Under the pieces are notes generated by a model, which worked only from the letters and a program-made list of their open reading frames with translations, had not been told where the DNA came from and ran no database searches. Of a DNA stretch of 64,000 bases, positions 51,701 through 64,000 are shown in pieces. The stretch comes from Apostichopus japonicus. Taxonomy: Eukaryota; Echinodermata; Holothuroidea; Aspidochirotida; Stichopodidae. Position numbers and translations under genes: made by a program. The DNA lies in assembly GCF_037975245.1 (NCBI RefSeq), contig NC_092571.1:28327064-28391063 (forward strand), read 5' to 3'. How positions within the stretch are numbered: the first letter of the stretch is position 1; every line of letters begins with the position of its first letter.

Positions 51701-54700
51701 TACAGTATCTCCCCCGAGAAGGGCCGAGATACAGTATGTTCCCCCAAGTCCTTGACCATTTTCCAAAATGCTCAATTACAGTTGCTACATTTTAGATGTC
51801 AGTAACTTCACACTTTGCAGAAAATTAACCAATGGATCACTTTTGTACTGTTTAAACATCTCTCTCATTATGGAATTCATACAAAAATTGCAAAATAGTT
51901 ACATAGAAATTTGAACAAATGTTCAGTGTATCATCCATTTTGTCACTGCAAGTTGTTTATGGTTTGGGAATTGGGAAGTTAATGGGGTTTCTGTGCTGGT
52001 CTTTCAATGTTCTGAAATTTACTTTGATCTCACCATGTACAGTACTGCCCTGCAAGTGATGATGATTGGGGTGTCTCAGTATTTTAAAAAGTGGTCAGAT
52101 ACTGCAGTACAGGATGTTAACTGGCAGTCCATGCAGGTAGCTGGAAAGGGTGCAACAATTTAATGCCTCTCCTTTTAACTCTCTGAGCACTCATCCAAAA
52201 GAGAACCCTTGGTATAAGCTGACCATACTCATTCATGACCAGCATGTGGATGTTTATGTTTGCATTATATATATCCCTTTAAGATTACTAAACTAAACCA
52301 GATTTTATGAATCCTGAGTGCTTGGTTGTCAACGAGATTAAAACTGGCAAAGTCATGTTCCCCAGAAAGTTTTCACTTCTGGATTATTGTACAAAAGTAT
52401 ATAAATTATAAGGTTAATAAGAAGTTAAGAATACAGTTTAATTTAACTTAAGAATGAATTTCTTTGTAAATTTTGGTTTCATTTAGATCTATTTAGAATC
52501 TCATTTTCCTAAAGTTCATAAACTAAAGAAAAGATGAAAGGAAATGATTACTGTTCAGGGTAAAAAGGTTGTTAACAATAACCTACTGTAGCAACTCACT
52601 GAATAACTCAATCAGACAAAATTTATATTTTCTAATATTGTCATGCCTGGACAACTTGTTTGTTAAGAAGGAACTGCACTGGGAATAAAATAGAAAGGAA
52701 ATTTTCTCTTTTTTTATTTTTTATAAAAATGGTTTCTAGTACAAAGTGGATCGATGCAGTAGCTGTTGCATCATCCTTTATGGGAAAATTGTTTTTTGAA
52801 ATTTTTATTTTGTCATATTTTATTTCATTTAAAAAAAAAAAAAACAATTTTGGGGTCAACAGTATTTAAAGTGTGACAAATTTTTGCATAGTCATGAACT
52901 GCTGTATAGATAGATATTAAGTTATTCGTTTCTCAGCATATATTCTGCGTACTAGTATCATTTTCTTATTATTATTTTAATTTTTGTTAATTTGTGGTAT
53001 ATTGTATCCGGTAGAACAGTAATTTTTGTTCTCTTAAAAGTGCAGTAAATTTTATACTACAGTACGGTATATATCCTTACAATATTGAGTTCAAAGTTCA
53101 CAATAATTTGAACAGTGCTGGATGCAATGAACAAAACTACAAACTAATGATCAGTTTACCGTAATTGGAATCCATATGTAATACAAAATATATGTACTGT
53201 ACAAGAGGGAGGGAGGGAGGGAAACAACGGAGGGAGGGAGGGAACAACATTGGTGGCAATTTGCATGTACTACTACTACGACCCGTAATCCCGATAGGCC
53301 TTGAAACCAACGGAAAAACTGGGCACTACAACCCGCCTGAGAGAGCCACCCTTCCCCCCCCCCCCCCCCCCCCCCCGCAAATGTAGAGGGTACATATCAA
53401 TCTGTAAGGAATAGTGTTAACCATCTTGGAACACTTGGTGCACATAACAGTAAAAAGTCTTCCCAAAGGATAAATGAATCCCAGTGTAGAATGCATTTTG
53501 CAATTTAATTGCGTCAGCACATAATTAATAACTTTGGTGTAAATTATGATGAATTGTGTACACTCATTATCTGCATTCATTCATTCTCCCTAATCCCACC
53601 AATCCCCCCCCCCCTACCACTCTGCCTGCCTTCCCCCTCCCCCTCCTCCGTGTATCCTACACCCCTTTGCCATCCCCTTTTCTGCTTTTCTGTGTTAAAC
53701 TGATTTTTTCTTTTTCTGTCCATCTTTGCAGGAAGAGAATGGAAAATTGAAGATCTTCGGTTAAAGGATAATGAGACCATCCACAAACTATGGTAAGTAT
53801 GCAACAATGTATGTATGCCGACTAATAGTAGATTGGTTGGTGGCACCTCCTCAGACACAGTTTAGAAATGGCATACTTATCACAGATATTTACACGATCA
53901 TATATCGAAAGCTTTTCTGTGGGTGCCCATTTCTAGATGCACAAGTCACTCACATAACAATTTGGTACAGTGGTTGACATGTACAGTACATGTACAGTAC
54001 TAACAGGGCACAGGGCTAGAGTGCTATGAAATACTTCATGGAGTTTAGATTTAGTTCAATCAACCATTTATATATACAGTTAGGGCCAATAAATTTTAGA
54101 TCAGAGGTTTTCAGATTTAGTGTAGAATTTTTGTTTTTCTGAATAAGACAGTACCTTGACAGTTGGCTATGAAGAGGTCTCAAGCTTTTGTTGTCTGTTT
54201 TTGTCCCATCATCATAAGTTGTGTATTGTGTTTGTTGCATTCTTGTCTGTGTTTTCTAAAGAGGTAGCATGTAATTTGTGTCATTCCAAACGTAAATAAC
54301 ATATTATGATCTCAATCCAGGCCATAACCTGTACATGGGTATGATGCCATGCTTGATCAATTAGTAAGAGGTAGTAAATACTGTATATAAACCTCCCAGT
54401 TAAATACAGTAGTTCAAACAAAATTGAAGCTTTTTAATCCACAAATTTGTATCTCCATGATAAATTTTCCAAAACAGTCAAAACGACTACAAAACAGTAG
54501 AGTACAGTTCTGTAAGTCGGTCATCTGTGTACAAGGAAATCTGGCGACAATTCTGGGGAATGTTTTAATCCATGGACAGTGCATGGACCCTGGGAACATG
54601 GGCGGCGATCCGTACTTCTGAGTGGGGGGGATATGACCTTGTTGACTATCTAAGCGTAGCGCCACCATGAGTTGGCGCGAAGCGTACAAGAAAATTTTGG

Positions 54701-57700
54701 GATTTACAAACCCTCTAGATGGCCGGAAACGGCACTTGCCGAGGTTTCCATGCGGCATATACCCAACTTTAAAATAGGGATATCATGTCCGAAATATCTC
54801 ATAATCAGGATCCAAAATACTTTTTTTTAATTTCGGGTGTTATTTTGGGAAAATTGCCCCTGTCAATCTTGTTTCAGGCGCTACGTTAGAATGTTCGAGA
54901 GCTCTTTATATTATTCGATGAAGAAAATGGCCTCATGCAGGCTATTATAGGCCTATACACATGCAATACACAATTACACATAGTTACATTCCTAGGTACC
55001 GATTGCTAGGGCATCCAGGTGAAACGTACGTGTATTAACAGGGGCGTCGGAAGCTATTTGGGATTGGTACGGAAGATCAGAGTGTGGCCATCTACCATAA
55101 TTATCGGGGGGGGGGGGACGTTTGGAAGGTCAAACTACTGTACGCTACGCGCCACCATTGGTTGGCGCGTAGCGTAATGGAGAAAATTTTGAAAAAATGC
55201 CTCCCAGATTGCAGGAAATGGCACTTCCCGAGCTTTTCTTATGTGCATTCTCCCTTGTCTGTTTTTGTACCCGATTAATCTTCTGAAACACATTTTGAAG
55301 TTTCATTTTGGTTCTTTATTTTTTGCCTTTTTTTTCTTCTTAGTGCTACTTTTTTTCTCCTTTTTTTTGCGCCGTGAATATTGGTCCGGCGAACCGCTCC
55401 GACGCCCCTAATTAAGCATTACCCTGGTAACATGAGATTCTCAGCTGTTCGAGGGAACATGTACGTGTGTAGGCCTACTATAGGGCCTATATGAATACTA
55501 TGAGGGTGCATATATGTACTATATAAATACCGTGGGCGCAATAATACATTTTGTTGTTATAGGGCCAATGAAGCCTACAGACAACTATTCTTGCTTTATA
55601 AAGACGGTTTATTTGAAAAGATCGCACTGCGTTTATGGTAGGCGAGAAATGAAGCTAAAATAGAGCCGTACATTCACGATGATGCATAAATGAAGGCATG
55701 AACATATTCTTATTCCTGGCATTTGGTGGGGGGGATATGGTGTGTTACATCCCCTCCACCCATTTTCATGGGGGGGATATATCCCCCCCATCCCCCCCAG
55801 GATCGCCGCCCATGCCTGGGAACTGATATAATCAGAGAAGATTGGTTGTGTTAGGGTATGATGTTAACACCTCTAGTAGTGTGAGCATCACATTGATAGG
55901 GGACATCTTGTTGGTACCTTACCTGCACCCCTCTCCCTCCCCCCTCTCACCCCCATTTTCCATCTCTCTCTCATAACGGTGATCCTTTGAGTATATACTA
56001 CAAAACTATACATGTACTGTACTCTACATACAAAACATTTAACAAAACAGCAAACAATTCTAAATCTGTAAAATGGGTAGGATATTAAAGCTTAAAGATT
56101 TGAAATAAAAATTGTTATATTCAATACTGAATAGCCATGCAGCTACATTGCTGTGCTAATCTGTTGTTACATACAGTAATACATTCTGTAGGGTGTGGTG
56201 CAATTATGGTTACAAAAAAATATGTTGGTGTGATAAATTATTACAATATTACAAATTGTTTTGTCTGTGGACTCCACCCATTTATTTCTCCCTTTGATAT
56301 TTACTAACTGGTACACACCCAACCGGTTTGTTTTTCATATTTGTTTTGTTATCCATAGAACTGATGAATCGTAAACAATTTAATTTTGCGAGAACAATGT
56401 CAGGAATGATAATGATGACAAAACTCGCTGTGAATTGGGTTTCAATCAAATTCCCTGGGTGTGCCGAAGGACTTTAATGGGTGTTATTGTAACTTTGAGC
56501 TCAACAGATACTAATAACAGTTAAGTTAAGTTGTGACTTATGGATGATTTTTAAAAGGTGGTCAAAATTATAGTTTTGTCTGGAGTGTCTGTAGATTGTG
56601 TAAGTATATATACTGTATTAACTTTTTAAGAAGAAAAGAAAGTGGAAATATTTGTTTTCTGGTGTTGATTTAAACATAATTGAACTAGTCTATTGTATGT
56701 TTAATTTCATGTTGAACATCAATTTATTGCGATGTCTAGAAAATTGTTAACAAAAATGATTAAAGGTGAAAGAAAAAGCATGCTGTGGTGTGGTTTATAT
56801 ATGTTAAGATGATTGTGAAAGGAACACATGTGAATACATTTACATGAAGAGTGGGTTTTGCATACAGGGCTCATTAAAACCCTTTGGGCAATTCCGTAAA
56901 GTCGGACGTACATTTCGGACAGTTTGTTGATCCATATCTCAATGGCTATATATAGGAGATAACTTTTCATTTGGGTTTTAAGGAACATCTACCTTGTACT
57001 ATTCTTGTATGGAGTTTCATTCCTTGTCCGTCTAAATAAACTACAAAAATACTTAAAAAACCTCCCTGTGACGGACGTACCCAGAGAAAGTGACTTTTTC
57101 AGATCGTAATTTTCTTTCGAAAATTTCTGTGAATTGGGATGGGATGCAATTTAAAACTACTATACATGTTATGAAGAAGACTCTTAACTACACATATCAG
57201 TAAACAAGCAGTTGAAACCTATATCACTTCCCTGCAATATATTCAAAAATTCCTCTGTGACGGACGTACAATTTTTTGTGACGGACGTACACGTGTGAAA
57301 TTATATAGTAAATGTACGTCCGTCACAAACAAAAGTGCTACTTGGTATCCCTAAAATTTTAATTTGTGACAGAGCTTTACCCAGAGTTTCCATTGTTGAC
57401 AGATGTACACAATAATGCAGCTCATTTACTTGTGGCTAATGGAACAACTTAGGTAAAAGTAATAGTGAAAAGAAGGTTTACCCTCTCACAAAATTTCTAT
57501 TCTATTGGAAATCTATATTTCACTTTAAGTTTTATGCAAATCATCAATGGTAAGCTCATGTAAAAAAATGTGTGCATCATTTCAAACAATACAGATGTTA
57601 GACCCCTAGGGAGTTGAAGTTCTTTAGTGGGTCAGAATGATGGGTCTTTATTAATGGTATGAGCACCAAACCATTTTTCTTTCACTTTTCTTCACACCCT

Positions 57701-60700
57701 GTTTATTTACTTGACAATTTTTTTTTATTAAAGTACATACATGCTGCAAGCTTCTGTATGGATGATATAACAGCACATTTCAGCAAACAAGAAATTCAGA
57801 ACTTCAGATGTGTGATACATTGTGTTGTATTGCTTCAGGAGTTCTTAGGCTGTGTTCATATTGGATCCCCTGTTCTTAGTCCTGTGTTGACAATTTAACC
57901 GCAGATATGTTTCCAAAATCTCCTATTTTAGTGTTCACACTTGAACTCATGCTCCAGCTCTGATTTCCCACTCTGAGTCAATGAAGAGGAAGTTACAATA
58001 TTTGTATGGTGACTCTCACATAAGTGCAAATGCACAAAGTGTATGGCAAATTTCTTATAAAGATGAGTGTCACTAACTTCTGCATGCAGTGTATATTGAT
58101 TCAATATTGAGGTGAAAGTGGGAGAAAGAAGTCAGTGTTATAACACTGTTATAACAAGTGAAGTCAGTGTTATAACCAGGGTGTGCATACTACAAATAGC
58201 TATTCAGCAGTACTGCTGAATAGCTATGAGAGCATTAACTGGCAATAATTCTTAAATATCTCATGTCAAGATACAGAGATATGGCGGCACACCCTTGGTT
58301 AGTATAGCAACTATGAAACATATATAAAGGTAATACACACAAACACTGTGAAGTTAAGGAAGAACCATCTGGTAACTCTGTCCACCAACATAAAACTATG
58401 AGCACATGTGGTTCAAAATTAACTTTTCTTCCACATAATGATACCTGAAACCCAACACAAAAGGTAATGAACCTAAAGCAAATGTAGAACAAATTACATC
58501 AAAACAATAACATGCATACTACAGCGGTAACAAAATACTAACAATTGCAATAACAGTTCTTGATGACTCTCAGACAATCTTCCTTCTAAAACTGATTTAT
58601 TATTTACTAAAACTAGTTGAACACAGTGTAAAATATACAGTGTGTTGGATATTGAAAGGAAACCTTATGGTCAGAGGGAAGAATAAATGGCAGAACTACA
58701 AGAAACAATGTTGTACACAAACAAATAGTTTGTAGCTAATAGTTCCATATATGTCCATGGTTAGTTTGCCTAATATTTAGTGAGTTGAACAGACATGGTG
58801 TTACTGTATGTAGTTTGTTTGCCTTGATCTCCGGTCACAAGTTTGGTCCCCGAGTCTTCGCACTCTGGAACTGATACCCCCCAGAACAGGGGACCAACAT
58901 GTCATGGTCTGACCCTGAGAAGGATAGTATTTACATTAGGATGTTGATCTCGAGCAGGGGATATGATTCGGTCGGATCCCCTCTGTGTTTTCTCATGTGA
59001 ACAAGGCTTTCAGATGAAAGTGTTAGATCAATGTAGACAATAGCATACTGAACATGTGGTTCAATACCATGCCATTTCTTTGATATTTTGCCAAGTGCTA
59101 ATTCCAATAACACAAATATATATGCTAGTTGACACTGAAGTATGCAATGTTTGCATACCACTACATTTATGCTAATGAAGCAACCACAAAACTACAGTAC
59201 CTAACATCTGTGTTAATGACTAAATGGGTTTGATTATTAAATTCAGAGGTACTGTAGTGATAAACATGTTAAAATACATTGTTTATCTAAACAAAAATAA
59301 TGTGACGGACGTACGCGTGACGGACGTACGTGACGGACGTACGAAAATACGTACGTCTGTCACAGCATTTTCTGAAAAAATAAAATCCTAGGGATTAAAG
59401 ACACATTATGTAGTTATTGAGTGTTCAAAATGTGCATTGAATTGTAGATGTCTTGAAATCTGGGTACCTCCTTCTGTATGAAATTTTAAAAAATGTGATT
59501 TTTCTGTGACGGACGTACACATGACAATTTACATTTGTACAAAAAGTTATTCTCAGAAAACTAAAAATCCCTGCAACTTTATCTGTTTGTCAACTGAATC
59601 TATATATTATATCACTTCAGCAAATCCAAGAATATTTATTCCTCTGAAGATACACAGGCAAAAATAGGCATTTTGTTTTTGGGTAATTTTTGTGAAGCAA
59701 ATTTGAAATTTTTTTGGTTGACTAATACACACCTTAATCTGCCTGAAAACAATGTGTTCTGTGAAAATTAGCTAAATATTATGAAACTTCAGAGTTTTAG
59801 CTTTCATCTGATACCCTATATGTAATGATTCAACGTTTTTTAAGTTTTGGTGAAAAGGTTTACTAGTTTACGGAACTGCCCCTTTATTATTTAAAGAAAC
59901 ACATGTGAATACATATACATGGAGAGTGGGTCTTGCACCCAGGGCTTATTAAAACCCTCATAAAAAGAAACACATGTGAATACATATATACATGGAGAGT
60001 GGGTTTTGCATCCAGGGCTCATTAAAACCCTCATTAAGACTTTGATACTGTGTTTTTCAAGACCTCTGATTGCCAGTTGTAGGTCATTTGGGAGGCCAGA
60101 ACCCTGTTGCATGTTATATTAATTTAAGTACATTAATTCACTAATGTACTGTACCGTGACTATTACAACTTAAAATGTGAAAAATATCAGTATAGTAATC
60201 TATAATGAGTTGATATTTAAAAGTGAATTTTATCAGGTTTACCTCCTACAGTATCAGAAGAGGAACGAGGAAGAATAGCGCGGGAGGTGGTCGTGTTTGA
60301 CCATATGTGATACAACTTTTATTAACATGTGTGCCCATTTGAGTGGAAATTTTGCAAATAAAATAACCCATTTTACTAAATTTTCTCCGTAAACTTGTCT
60401 TAAATCTAGTGGTTACTGTACCTTCATGTGTTCTTGTGTTAAGCTAACAACTTTTCAAACGCTCAAAATTGGAAGTCAAAGTTTGCTATCTGTGTATAAA
60501 CAGTGCCTATTTCAGGGTTTGATTTTCGCGGTATACCAAGGATGATGTCACACGGTGACGAGAGGCTCCTTTGGGTTAATCTCTGTTTTTAGACATTCCA
60601 GAGGTACATGTCCATTTTCGTAGTTGTTTTTTGATGGGTTATAGTAGGTTTTGAAGATGTTTTACACATGTTCATTATGGGTGTGTAAACTCCCAAATTA

Positions 60701-62884
60701 ATGGAAAATCCAAAAAATAAAATTTTGTCTCCATAGTTGATGTTTAACAACAGTTTGTGGAATCCTTGGAGTATACTGCACAATACAGTGAACCTATCTA
60801 TAAGTCTACCATTGCGATTTTTATCCTCGACTCTGCTCTCTGTCTACAAGTAGCTCTTTCAAACTTGATTAATTTCTCTTGAAGACTTTGGCTATAATCT
60901 TTTCCTTTATGTCACTAAGTTGAGTCACTTTGACTAGAGCTTTCAACAGAAACTTTTGATATCCTTTGCTAAATTGTTTGACATTACAGGTATGTTTTAC
61001 TGAAGGAGAGGAATATGTTGCTTACTTTAGAAACAGAGGCGGAACGGCAAGAGAAGTTTATGCCTGGAGATGATCGGCTGGAAAAGGTAAAAACAGCAAA
61101 AAGATGATAATAATAAATTACATAGAGACTTATTAATGGCTATTGTATGCAGAATAGTAAAGTGTCATCTTTATATTCGGGAAAGGGGATGATTTACTTG
61201 TTTATCAAAAGAGAGAAAGACACTGTCAATAGACTGCTTTAATATCTACTGCAAAGAGCCGACAGACGTACAGGAGAGTAAATATACAGTAAATATACAG
61301 TAAATATGTATAGTAAATATGCAATAAATATAGAGTAAATATACAGTAAATATACAGTAAATTAACAGTAAATATACAGTAAATTAACAGTAAATATACA
61401 GTTAATATACAGTAAATATACAGTAAATATACAGTAAATTAACAGTATATATACAGTAGATAAACAGTAAATATACAGTAAATATGCAGTAAACATACAG
61501 TAAATATACAGTAAATATACAGTCAATATACAGTCAATATACAGTAAATTTGTACAGTAAATATACAGTAAATTTACAGTTAATATACAGTCAATATACA
61601 GTCAATATATACAGTAAATATACAGTTAATATACAGTAAATATACAGTAAATATACAGTTAATACACAGTAAATATACAGTAAATATACAGTTAATATAC
61701 AGTAAATATACAGTATATACAGTAAATATACAGTAAATATACAGTGTGAAGGTAATAGAGAGGCTGATGTTTTGTATCTTGGCAGGATCTTCTTCAAAGG
61801 GTCAAAATTAGTCAAGTTTATATTTGTTTTAAGATCTTAAAATTTTTACTGTTGATGCTGGGACAGATGTGTGTGTGTGTGGTGGAATATGGGTGGTGAC
61901 ATTGGGGTAGGAGAAAGGCATATGGGAAGGCATTGATATATTTAATGTTTCTGGTTGGATGGGGGGGGTTGAGCAGATGGGAGGAGGGATGTGTGCTGAT
62001 GGGCATAAGGAAAAGGTGTCCACACAAAGCCTGTGACCGGTAAATTGGTACAAGTTTACTAAAAGCTTAAAGTCATTATCATTGTTAGCATTCTTTATGT
62101 ACTGTTTTACAGTAAATAAAGGATTATTTTCATATCTTGAAATAATTTCTCAGGTGGAACTGTCCATGGCAAATATCAAGGAGTTGATCAAAGAGAGGGA
62201 TGAGGCTGTGAACCAACTCCAGTTTGGAAGAAAGGAGAAACATCCAGGCCGCTGGGAGTACACACCGTTCGGGTTTATGCAATATGTTAAACCAAAAGAA
62301 CACCTCGTCCCAAAATTCATGAACAAATATGTAAGTATCCTGTCATTTGATACCCTTTTCTTATTAGGGGTTTATTTTGGTGCGCTTACTAATATGTACC
62401 AGCCTTAAATCTGGACAGACAAATAGAAGTATAAACAGTCAATTTTGGATGGTTTGAAATTTAGTGGACACTGTCCTCCTGTTTTTTTGTTCACCATGAA
62501 AACTTTGAAACACAAAGACTTACCCTCCCCCCCAACACCCTCCTAGCACCATATTTCAAATCTTTGAATATGGATGGCCCCCCCTCGCTCCCTCCTAGCA
62601 CCATCTCTCAAATCTTTGAATATGGATGTGGTATTAAACCTTTAGTATTAACTTTAATAACAAAGGGATGTGGGTAACCATTGGCAACCTATCCTCTCGT
62701 TTGCTTTTAGTGGGCATCACAGAAAAGACAATACGATCCTTACATGAAGAAATACATCAACCTCTGGCTGGAGAAGGTGAAAAAGGAACGTTGGCGCCGG
62801 GCGAGAATGGAATACAAGCGAATCCAGAAGCTAAAGGCGAGGTTTCCAGACTCTGATATGTGGAAAGAAGAGAAGGATAGATGA
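48714..62884 (+). CDS. MRPL47: Mitochondrial large ribosomal subunit protein uL29m
   Basis: Complete six-exon gene: 48714-48826, 51083-51252, 53732-53792, 60990-61086, 62154-62330 and 62711-62884 (792 nt, 263 residues; human 250). All junctions are GT-AG and in phase. The N-terminus ([20 protein letters not shown]...) is rich in Ser and Arg and free of acidic residues, as in a mitochondrial import signal. The family block [13 protein letters not shown] matches the conserved GLEEFF(D)DPKNW segment. The uL29 helical domain runs from [20 protein letters not shown] to [31 protein letters not shown] follows, and a basic C-terminus with [15 protein letters not shown] and [18 protein letters not shown]. 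The product is part of the mitochondrial ribosome near the exit tunnel. A transposon end lies 98 bases upstream of the start codon, and introns 1-4 hold several mobile elements and minisatellites. Confidence 0.95.
49841..50276. mobile_element. hAT-like MITE with perfect 8-bp target duplication
   Basis: Inverted ends TAGGGATGCACCGGATCC and ATCCGGTGCATCCCTA. Identical flanks CCCACATT at 49833-49840 and 50277-50284. The interior is built of CCGGAT repeats on both strands and encodes nothing. It lies in MRPL47 intron 1. Confidence 0.93.
51495..51740. repeat. About 22-bp minisatellite, about 11 copies
   Basis: The unit is of the form CAAGCTACAGTACATGTCCCC with variable C-run length. It lies in MRPL47 intron 2. 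Frames across it give Pro-rich low-complexity peptides only. Confidence 0.95.
54597..55814. mobile_element. hAT-like non-autonomous element with perfect 8-bp target duplication and a nested element
   Basis: Inverted ends CATGGGCGGCGATCC (54597-54611) and GGATCGCCGCCCATG (55800-55814). Identical flanks CCTGGGAA at 54589-54596 and 55815-55822. It contains the same GCGCCA..TGGCGC core as the 9-kb element, inverted at 54640-54735. A second element with ends CAGGGGCGTCGGAAGC and GCTCCGACGCCCCT is nested at about 55040-55410. It lies in MRPL47 intron 3. Confidence 0.9.
56886..59881. mobile_element. 3-kb DNA transposon with subterminal GACGGACGTAC arrays
   Basis: Ends GGGCAATTCCGTAAA (56886-56900) and TTTACGGAACTGCCC (59867-59881) are inverted repeats with one mismatch. 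CTTT is present on both sides (56882-56885 and 59882-59885), a candidate 4-bp target duplication. The 14-mer TGTGACGGACGTAC occurs near the left end (57067, 57256, 57277, inverted at 57314) and near the right end (59301, overlapping partial copies to 59341, and 59507). Removing the insertion restores a continuous 75-bp tandem repeat. No transposase could be recognised. It lies in MRPL47 intron 3. Confidence 0.82.
58196..58227. repeat. Perfect 32-bp palindrome
   Basis: ATAGCTATTCAGCAGT is followed directly by its reverse complement, with no spacer. It lies within the 3-kb transposon. Confidence 0.97.
61275..61745. repeat. 11-12-bp minisatellite, about 40 copies
   Basis: The unit is ATACAGTAAAT with variants ending TTAAT, TCAAT or AATTA. 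It lies in MRPL47 intron 4. The minus-strand frame through it gives only a YLLYI-type repeat. Confidence 0.97.
61760..61815 (-). mobile_element. Heavily diverged Penelope-like fragment
   Basis: The minus strand reads CCCTTTGAAGAAGATCCTGC followed by AAGATACAAAACATCAGCC. This aligns with the hammerhead-like region at 31.76 kb but with both cores altered. It directly follows the 11-12-bp minisatellite. Confidence 0.45.
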
Positions 62885-64000
62885 TAATGGTGGCAGTGTT
62901 GATAAATTGATTTTAATTCAGATGCTATATAATAATTGCTGGAGTGTCAGGAAGGTGTTAATGACAGAGAAAAGTGCTGACAATTTATTGAGCAGCAAAA
63001 GTAACCAGGAGCCAGCAAACATATGTACAAAAGGAATGAACTTGAAGACTTGAATCCTCATCAACGGAGGAGGGTCCGGGAGATAGGTGAGGGAGGGGAT
63101 GAGAGAGGGCAAGGGGTTTTTGGGCTGGGGGGAAGGGGGGAAGGGGATTGATCACAATGTGGAATTGAAATGGCTGGTAAGAGTTCAGGCAGGATAGTGA
63201 CATAAAAAGAATCTCATTTTAAAAAACAAAAGTTTTGTGGGTGTGGGGAGGGAGGGGAGGGGGAGGGAGGGGAGGGAGGGATGAGGTAATTTTGTAATCA
63301 AGCAGCTGTGTCGAGGGTGTCATGAGTACATTAAGAGCTGACATTGGCAGTGTCAAACAGAGTTTTCAGTTTATATGCACCCCTGATTGTTTAGTATGGC
63401 AACTAGATGCATGAACTCATGAATTGCTATGTAGAGATTCAGTCAAGATATTCTAAACCAAATGAATCGCTTTTTACTGTCCTTTGATTTTTTGTTTTAT
63501 TTCAAATAACTTTCATTCAATGCACAGACCAATATACTTGAGAATGACATCCAAGGGGAGGGGGGGGGGTGTATAGTAACTATTCACAGTTGAAAATTTC
63601 TTAAGAAATGTTTGGCATCATAGCCACCATTTACTGTGTACCAATACTATTTTATTTGGTCTCTCTGTCTAGGCTGTTTGAATGCCATCGACTTTCGGTT
63701 CAAAAAGACTATACCGTAAACAGTCCATCCATTGTACCACTAATAAGTGCAGACAGCACAGGGTTTAATAATTATGTCGTCCGCTTTACGGTCTGTTTTA
63801 CAAAATTTACATTGTAACGCCATCATGCATTGACGCATAGGCGTATACGTCTTGGTAAACTGTAACCTAGTTAAATTCTTTCTTTTGCTATTGTTTAATA
63901 ATCGAAGAGTCATATCTGGCCAATTGTTACAATCATATGTCATTCATTGTCTGTTCCGCATAATTAAAAAGAATTTTTTTTAATTAATGGAACAATCAAA
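62885..64000. other. 3' UTR and flank of MRPL47; nothing else recognised
   Basis: Includes G-rich stretches at 63060-63145 and 63240-63285 (several GGGAGGGG units). No clear AATAAA was found close behind the stop. Open frames at 63608-63943 on both strands have no recognisable domain. Confidence 0.5.

Larger units (their letters stand above)
56815..60040. repeat. About 75-bp tandem repeat (three copies) interrupted by a 3-kb insertion
   Basis: Copies at about 56818-56885, 59896-59962 and 59966-60035 share ACACATGTGAATACAT, GAGAGTGGGT(T/C)TTGCA and CAGGGCTCATTAAAACCCT. The first is separated from the other two by the element at 56886-59881. Confidence 0.88.

Noticed and set aside
63608-63943. 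Opposed open frames at the window end
   Set aside because: No recognisable domain; probably chance or unidentified repeat sequence.

Overview
This is a 64-kb eukaryotic window from a repeat-rich, AT-rich genome. Its genes have introns with GT-AG borders. The gene set (a neurotrophin-like prepropeptide, SUMF2, a protein joining death-fold domains to an LRAT-like domain, immunoglobulin receptors) together with CR1-type LINEs, Penelope-type fragments and many hAT elements points to an invertebrate deuterostome. An echinoderm, possibly a sea cucumber, is the best guess, but the sequence alone does not prove it. All gene models were assembled by hand from reading frames, splice signals and codon phase.

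Layout. 1-0.8 kb: broken CR1-like LINE endonuclease. 3.6-11 kb: three tandem minus-strand copies of a membrane immunoglobulin receptor gene. Copy 1 is nearly intact with one frameshift, copy 2 is a pseudogene, and copy 3 is a pseudogene split by a hAT element. 13.2-18.7 kb: complete four-exon minus-strand gene for a 409-residue DED + death domain + LRAT-like protein. 19-19.9 kb: CR1 LINE 3' end. 21-22.2 kb: SINE and a duplicated TA microsatellite. 23.5-32.8 kb: complete nine-exon minus-strand SUMF2 gene ending in KDEL. 33.05 kb: divergently placed unrecognised plus-strand ORF. 41.3-43.0 kb: first two coding exons of a minus-strand neurotrophin-like gene with a very acidic pro-region. 45.6-48.6 kb: DNA transposon with two small exons. 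48.7-62.9 kb: complete six-exon plus-strand MRPL47 gene whose introns hold several more mobile elements.

How the genes relate. They do not form a shared pathway. SUMF2 acts in the ER lumen on sulfatase maturation and MRPL47 in the mitochondrial ribosome. The immunoglobulin genes and the death-fold/LRAT protein look like immune or cell-death signalling components. The neurotrophin-like gene would encode a secreted signal. Most of the remaining sequence is mobile DNA and minisatellites. Points of special interest are the death-fold/LRAT architecture, a repeated motif whose consensus fits a Penelope-type hammerhead ribozyme, a 3-kb transposon with arrays of a GACGGACGTAC motif, and an intronic array of DR1-like nuclear-receptor sites.
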